DNA from: Prionace glauca | Taxonomy: Eukaryota > Chordata > Chondrichthyes > Carcharhiniformes > Carcharhinidae | Length of the DNA stretch: 64,000 bases | Direction: 5' to 3' | Assembly: GCA_037974335.1 (NCBI GenBank) | Contig: CM075740.1 | Location: 12,545,071-12,609,070 of the forward strand | In this document: piece by piece, positions 58,081 to 64,000 of the stretch | Layout of the letters: each line of letters starts with the position of its first letter | Numbering within the stretch: the stretch's first letter is position 1 | Program-made: the position numbers and the translations under genes | Notes under the pieces: generated by a model | What the model saw: only the letters and a program-made list of their open reading frames with translations | Database searches by the model: none | Told to the model about the DNA's origin: nothing

Positions 58081-58440
58081 ACCGGACGGCACCTGCCATT
58101 GGCAATATTCCCTGGTAGCTGGAAGGCATCCGACACTTCTACCAATTCCTCCCCACACGAGTTTGCCAACCTTTCCGCCTGCCAGCCAATAGCCAATGGG
58201 CCGGATATCCCAGCCCATAGAATTGATGTGGCTAATTCGGTTGATGTCGCGCATGTGGTCTTCCAAAAGGATAAATTCCCATAAAAGCGTCTTATCAGCA
58301 ACGTCAAAGTCCATATTATGAAAGGGGACATGATGGAAGATGGGTGGGTGACTGGAAACGGAGAATTGTGGTGAACTGTTGACTTGCAGATTGGCGAAGG
58401 ATTTGCAACGGATCCCCCAGCCGCCAATATTAGAATCACC
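58081..58440. other. Unclassified stretch
   Basis: A minus-strand frame of 214 codons (58041-58685) crosses it. It also spans LINE sequence on both sides and has no recognised domain, so I do not call a gene. The origin is unknown. Confidence 0.4.
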
Positions 58441-59405
58441 TGCTGTCCTTGATCTACATTAATGACCCTGACATGTGCGTGCAGGATAAAATAGAATACA
58501 ATAATGTGAATAATGAGGAGGGTAGTAACAGACTTCAAGAGGAAAAAAACAGGCTGCTGTACTGGAGGTGGGCAGAGAGGGGCGGGGGTGGGAGACATGG
58601 CAGATTTAATTTCATGCAGATAAGTGTTCAAGGACAGATTATGATGGGAAGAACGAGTAGCAGCGTTGTAAACTAGAGGATACAATGCGAAAAGATGTCC
58701 AGTAGCAATGGCCCTTTGTACTTATTGTGCCCAAATCATTAAAGTTTGAATGCCCTGTTGAGTAGGTGGCTGGGAAGGTACTTGGAATCGTGGTCTATAT
58801 AAATAAAGACATAAACTATAATAGCAAGGAATTTAAGGCAAACATTTAGAAAACGCACATTCGATCTCAGCTAGAGTGTTGTATCCAATTTTCAGCACGG
58901 CAATTCAGGAAGGATATGAAGGCCTTAAGAAAAAGACAGAAAATATTAACGAGAATAGTTGCAACGATAAGCTACTTCGATTAATTTGCTTGATTGGAGA
59001 AACTATTCGTCTTCGAGTAAAGAAGGATGACATGAAATTTGCTACAGTTGTTATCATGAGGGATCTGGACAGAGTAACTTGAGAGAAACTGTTCTCATTG
59101 ATGCTTGGGTTGAGAGACAGAGAATCACATTTCAAGGTGACTAGCAAAAGGACCAAAGGAAAAAGGGAAAACCTTTCTAGCATCTGTGTGGCTAGGAGCT
59201 GGAATTCACTACCCTGAGAATATATTGGAGGTAATGCCATTTGCTTCTTTCAAAAATGAATTTCTTAATTACATGTAAGGAAAGAAATTGCAGGGCTATG
59301 GAACAGGGCAAGGAGTATGGCTGAATGTGTTGACTTTACAGAGAACTACCTCAGTCGTGATGGGACGAATGGCCTCATTCCCTGCTGTAAACATTTTTTG
59401 ATTCG
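58441..59405 (+). mobile_element. Old CR1-like LINE, second family
   Basis: Cues in order: LIYINDPDMC (reverse transcriptase LIYINDLD), LECCIQFSARQFRKDM (LEYCIQFW..xxKD), RIVAT, then 'TAGGAGCTGGAATTCACTACC' and a 3' UTR with 'GGGACGAATGGCCTCATTCC' and 'ACATTTTTTGATTCGATGG'. Frames are heavily broken. Confidence 0.75.
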
Positions 59406-59487
59406 ATGGAAGTTTTGAGTCAATTGTTTGGAATAATATTTCAATTAATTACTCAAGATACATACTATCATAGATCTATTCTACCGT

Positions 59488-59777
59488 AGTACTGTGCTTA
59501 GCACTGCTACCTCATCATCAGGAACCCAGGCTCAATTCCAGCCTCGGGTCACTGTCTGTGAAGAGTGTGCACGTTGTCCCCATGTCTGGATTGGAGTCCT
59601 CTGGGCGCTTCGGTTTTCTCCCAAAGTCCAAAGATATGCAAGTTAGGTTGAATGGCCAAGCTAAATTGTCCCTTGGTGTCAGGGAATTTGCAGGGTAAAT
59701 ATGTGGCTGGGATTGTTGTCGGTGCAGGTTCGATGGGCCGAATTGAGTTCTTCTGCACTGTAGGGATTCTATGATTC
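59488..59777 (+). mobile_element. CR1-tailed tRNA-derived SINE, nearly full length
   Basis: Head: TTAGCACTGCTACCTC and CAGGCTCAATTCCAGCC. Body: 'GGTCACTGTCTGTG', 'GCGCTTCGGTTTTCTCCC' and 'CCAAAGATATGCAAGTTAGG'. 3' end: 'GGTTCGATGGGCCGAATTG', 'TGCACTGTAGGGATTC' and TATGATTCT. This is the clearest model for the shorter fragments elsewhere in the window. Confidence 0.88.
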
Positions 59778-60229
59778 TCAACAAATCTGGTCTCAAATGC
59801 TTTTTCCAAAATTAAATATTTTTATTTTTTAAAAATTTGCTATAATGAAGTTGGGTTAGTTCGTAATTTTACAGAAATAGATCTCCAGACGACAATAGTA
59901 TGATTGATTTCCATAATGAGATCGAGAGTAATATGGTTCAGTCCAAGAGTATAGAATATATTTAAACGAAGCCACTAATATACGTAGGAGGAAGAAGTTA
60001 GTTAAGGGATATTGGGAAATTGGCTTAAAAGCTAAGATAGTAGGTAAGTAATGGAAAATATCTATATTTAGTAATTTAAAATTAACATACAACTTAGATT
60101 AGATATTTTGTATTCTATGTTTTTAAGACAAGTAATTTGCAATTTAGTACTTATCCTTTTAGTAATTTACAAGTTAGTTAAAATTCCAAACCAGTGTAAA
60201 TTTTATTAAATAATTACCACGTCACAAGG
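59778..60229. other. AT-rich stretch, no gene seen
   Basis: Several 'TAATTTACAAGTTAG'-like words repeat loosely around 60060-60180. Nothing else is recognised. Confidence 0.4.
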
Positions 60230-60942
60230 AAAGAGGCAGTGGCGTGGCTTCAAGGGAAGTTAAGGTTGACGCCAGGACAGAAGAAGGGGGATAAAATATT
60301 GCCCAAATGAGTCTTAAGCATGAGGATTGGGGGAGATTTAACTCATGGCAACGGATGACCAAAGAATTGATCAAAGATGAGAACAAAAAATGAAGAAATA
60401 CAAAATAATTTATGAGAGCATCGATATGGGAAAGCAGTTAGTGAAAGTAAACATGGACCTTTGAGAGACAGAGGCAATAAAAAAAAACAATGTGGAATCG
60501 TACATTTATTTATCCTTCTTCAAAGAAGGATATACACAATATAACGAAAATAGTGGAGAACCAAGAGTTCAAGGACAGTGAGAAACTTAATGGAATTAAT
60601 ATTAGTGAAAAAAAGGTTTTGGTGAATTAACAAGATTTAACAGCAATGAATCTTCTCCAGCTGTTATCTTGTGTTATTAGGCATTAAAAGATGTAGCTGC
60701 AGCAATGGTGGATCCATTGACTTTAATCTTCCAGATTTTATTAGATTCTAGACCAGTAGTTGTGCATTGAAAAATAGGAAATACAACTCCGTTGTTCAGC
60801 AAAAAATATAAAGAGAACATGGACCATATGGATCTATTAACCTGATACCGGGAGAAGAGAAGATGTTAGAATGCATTGTTAGGGATGTGGTCGCAGGCGA
60901 CTAGAAAATGACAACACAGAGCAAAAGTCCACCTTGTTGACC

Positions 60943-61380
60943 AGCAAGGGCATGCATGCGGCAGGTTGTAGTGGGCTGCTCTTGGATGTTGCTTCGGGAG
61001 TTGCCTATTGCTTCATGTCGTTAGTGTGCTTAAACTGGACCATCTCAAGGGCAACATGACAGCTCAGAGACTATCTCTGTTGCTGTGCGGACACATGGAT
61101 TTGGGCCTGTGTCTGTGGGAGTTTGCGCGTTCTCCCCGTGGTTGCGGGGAGCACCCGGGTTTCCTCCGGGTGCTCCGGTTTCCTCCCACATCCCAAAGAT
61201 GTGCTTTTAGGCTGATTGATTGGGTAACAAATTGTCCCTATATTGGACCTCCCTGATCCTCGCACATTAGGCGTAGACTAAAATCATGAATAGGTCACTG
61301 AGACAATGGGACGGCGGCGCGGGCTCGTTGGGCCGAAGGGCCTGTTTCCCGTGCTGTGTTATTCTTTGTTCTTTGTTCAA
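60943..61380 (+). mobile_element. CR1 LINE family B, 3' UTR, nested
   Basis: Matches 16270-16698. A short duplicated stretch adds an extra 'GGAGCACCCGGGTTTCCTCC' inside the body. It ends in the TTCTTTGTTC tail. Confidence 0.92.
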
Positions 61381-62070
61381 AAGATGGTTCCATGAAAAGG
61401 AAACCTTCGTATCTATTGGAATATTTGAGGGTATGATTGACAAGGTGAATAAGTAGGAACCAGCGTGTGCATTAAATTCTCAGAAAGCATTCGATAAGAA
61501 GCCACACCGACGTTATTATACAAGATTAAAGATCATGGGATTAGGATTACTACATTAACATGGGTTGAGAATTGGTGCATGAACATAAAAGGTGGAGTAG
61601 GGATAAACGATCTTCTTCAGGATAGAGGGCATACATAATGTAGCGCTGCTTAGCGGGCACTGCTTAGGTTCTCACAGTTTAAAATCCATATCAGTGACAT
61701 AAAAGAAGGGATGAGTGTAATATATTCAAATCTGAGGATAATTCCGAAACTAGGTCGGAAAGTAAGCTATGAGATGGCTGAAAGGGGAAATGGACTAGTC
61801 AGGTGATTAGGCCAGAAGATAGAAGTTGAAGTGAGATGTGGGGAAATATGTAAAATTTTCACTTTGATAAGAATAAAAAATCGAATGCTTAACATGTTTT
61901 AAAAGTTGAGAGATCAGTTAATGTTCATATTCAGAAATATTTGGGTGTTTTGTGCACAAGTTGCAGAAATGCATGATGCAGATGCAGTATGATATGTTTG
62001 CTTTTATTTCAAGCTAATAGGAGGATAAGAGTAAAGTGGTTTTATTGCTATTATATTGAGTTTTGGTGAT

Positions 62071-62404
62071 AAGAACATAAGAACATAAGAAATAGGAGCA
62101 GGAGTAGGCCATCTGGCCCTTCGAGCCTGCCCCGCCATTCAATAAGATCATGGCTGATCTGTCGTGACTCAGCTCCACCTTCCCGCCCTCTCCCCATAAC
62201 CCTTAATCCCTTCTCTTATCAAAAACCCATCAACCCGTTTCTTAAAAATATTTAGCGAGGCAGCCTCCACCACTTCAACGGGCAGAGAATTCCAGAGATT
62301 CACCACCCTTTGAGTGAAGAAGTTCCTCCTCAACTCTGTTCTAAACCGCCCCCCCTTTATCTTGAGGCTGTGCCCCCTAGTCCTACTGTCTTTTTTGAGC
62401 GGGA
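62071..62404 (-). mobile_element. CR1 LINE family A, 3' end, nested
   Basis: The minus strand reads KDSRTRGHSLKIKGGRFRTE, then NFFTQRVVNLWNSLPVEV, the 3' UTR and the TTCTTATG tail at 62071. It lies inside the older LINE in the opposite direction. Confidence 0.92.
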
Positions 62405-62610
62405 GAGTACTGTTTATAGTTTTGTTGTCCCTACCTAAGAATGATATACCTGCATTAGCACTGGTGCAAGACAGGTATACTAGACCGATACTTAGGGTGA
62501 GACGACTGCCCATGAGGAGAGAGTAGAATAGGTCTACATATTCTGGAGTTTAGGGGAATGAGGGATGAGCACTTTGAAATGTGAAACGCTCTGATAGAGC
62601 TTGACAGCAT

Positions 62611-63268
62611 TGTGGCCAAACGGGCGGCCTAAAATGGCGATTTGGAAAGCACTCTGGGACAACTGGGCAAGAACTAAACAGCAGGTTGCTGCTTAAGAAG
62701 ACAAAAATAAACAGGCTGTAGCTCAAGCGACAATATACAGGATGTGGGCCATCTCCAGTACATAGGCAACCTATGTATACCAGACATAGGGATGCCACAA
62801 CCCCTTATTTTGGGAGGGAAGTGTGTGTCCCAAGTACCCCCAGCATGGCCATAAGTGGCGCGAAACCGACCGGGGTATAAAGGGTGCTGCACAACCAAGA
62901 GTCTCTCTCTCTGACCCCACAAGGGTGCTAAAACAACGGTGACCATCGCCAGCAAGAGGAGAGGCACCACTCCCGAGATGGAAGGAAGACCAGAGCCAGA
63001 GTGCCAGACCAGACCAAAGGACCAGACTACGTGGAGGACTGCAGGGACCAGCGCACAGTATCGGCTTGGGTATTTGCCAATCACGCAAAATTAAGCCAAC
63101 TATTGGACTTGAACTTTATAATATTCTGTAAGATAAATTATTGTTGGTTGGGTGGGTGATTATCGATTGTGTGTTTTAAATAAATATTTGTGTAATAATA
63201 AGAAGTCTACTCGCAATTCTTTGTCCACCCTATAAGGGTTTAAAACAGACTGTGCGGCCAGCGCAACA
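62611..63268. mobile_element. Solo LTR-like fossil within the old LINE
   Basis: About 660 bases that start TGTGG and end CAACA, with GGTATAAAGGG near 62873 and AATAAA near 63180, the layout of an LTR retrotransposon's long terminal repeat (family not assigned, perhaps Gypsy-like). The flanking sequences are the old LINE on both sides. No internal genes and no second LTR are present. A target duplication was not clear. Confidence 0.55.
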
Positions 63269-63600
63269 CTATATAGGTTGAAATGCTTTTCTCCTGACGG
63301 GAGAGCCCAGAACTAAATATTTACTTCCTCAAGACAAGGCGCTGACAATTTGGGACTAAAATGAGAAAACATTTCTTCATTCACAGATGTTGGGCTTCTT
63401 GGATTTTTCTACCCCGAAAATCTGCGGGTGATAGTTTTTTGGTATCTTCAAAATTTAGATTGCTGTGTTTTGGACAGTAAGGATGTTGAATATCAGCCAA
63501 GACCTTATTGTTTTCCCTAGCCAACTGGATTTGTTGTGCGGCCTACATATAATTCTATACCTTATATTCTTATCCTTCTATGCATACTAGCTGGTCTTAT

Positions 63601-64000
63601 GAAAATGATGGCGAACATTGAGCAGGGAGTTAGCAATATTAAGTGACGTTCTGAGTTTATGTAAATGGTGCATTGCCCAATTTCTTCACCCAATCATTGG
63701 CGGCGGCTCTTTGAGTCGTATAATCCCTAATCTTTAAATTTAGATCCCAAAATATCGACACTTCTTCACCCCTTTCTCCTCCCTTATAATATACCGATTT
63801 GACCAAGGCTGCCTAGATCAAAGCCAGGCAGCTCGCCAAAACATTGCGAGAAACAAACTATGAGGTTTTGATCAGGCATTTCATTTTATTTAGGCATATG
63901 TTCACACGGACATTGCTTTACCCTTTAGAGAATAGGGAGGAAGTGGTCAAAAGATATAGCCATTATGAAGGCGGCTTTGCGTGCTTAATGCGTGGTGACG
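63601..64000. other. Window end, nothing recognised
   Basis: No gene or named repeat is seen in the last 400 bases. Confidence 0.4.

Larger units (their letters stand above)
60230..63600 (+). mobile_element. Old CR1-like LINE carrying three later insertions
   Basis: Worn ORF2 cues run in order across the inserts: 'CTCCGTTGTTCAGCAAAAAA' (the N.TPLFKK region), 'TCAGAAAGCATTCGATAAG' (the SKAFDK region) at 61481, 'GGTTGAGAATTGGTGCATG' at 61563, 'AGTTTTGGTGAT' | insert | 'TGTTTATAGTTTTGTTGTCC' (the CVQFW region), then after the LTR-like insert 'CTCCTGACGGGAGAGCCCAG' and 'AGAAAACATTTCTTCATTC'. The 3' end fades by about 63600. No frame survives. Confidence 0.75.

Noticed and set aside
58041-58685. 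Minus-strand frame of 214 codons
   Set aside because: It spans the end of one LINE, an unclassified stretch and the start of another LINE on the opposite strand; no domain or start context supports a gene.

Overview
The window is shark (elasmobranch) germline DNA with a cluster-type immunoglobulin light-chain locus. It holds three small light-chain genes, all on the + strand: cluster 1 (about 4.2-8.1 kb), cluster 2 (23.1-27.0 kb) and cluster 3 (45.8-49.7 kb). Each has an octamer promoter, a split leader, a V exon with J already fused in the germline, an intron of about 2.6 kb, one C exon ending in Cys plus one residue, and a poly(A) signal. There is no recombination signal between V and J. 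Every exon boundary is GT/AG and phase 1, and all three reading frames are open. The organism call rests on this mini-cluster layout and on the abundant SINE and CR1-like LINE families. The isotype (lambda-like type II or sigma-cart type I) cannot be settled by eye.

Clusters 1 and 2 sit in a large direct duplication (about 0.5-12.1 kb against 16.7-29.5 kb). Old repeats shared by both copies predate it: a LINE 3' end, three kinds of SINE and a SINE tail. Repeats found in one copy only postdate it: a young CR1 at 10.1-11.9 kb in copy 1, and a 2.85 kb insertion complex at 17.9-20.8 kb in copy 2 that contains a Harbinger (HARBI1-like) transposase remnant. A third copy of only the 3' flank lies at about 37.1-39.5 kb with no V or C exon beside it. 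Cluster 3 differs in V exon, introns and 5' flank, yet its C exon is as close to C1 as C2 is, which points to gene conversion of C exons.

The rest is a repeat graveyard. CR1-type LINEs fall into a young A family with a TTCTTATG tail, a B family with a TTCTTTGT tail, and several older families. They are nested in each other at 33.4-34.3, 55.4-58.1 and 60.2-63.6 kb. Other features are tRNA-headed SINEs with two kinds of 3' end, a 0.4 kb polypyrimidine tract, a run of 22 C, an AT palindrome next to C3, and several inverted repeats. I found no other host gene, no free-standing tRNA or rRNA gene, and no CRISPR array.

The light-chain genes need no V(D)J joining to make a protein, so each cluster should work as an independent transcription unit. 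Repertoire would come from which cluster is expressed and from somatic mutation. All positions and comparisons were read by eye; repeat edges are approximate to about 10-30 bases.
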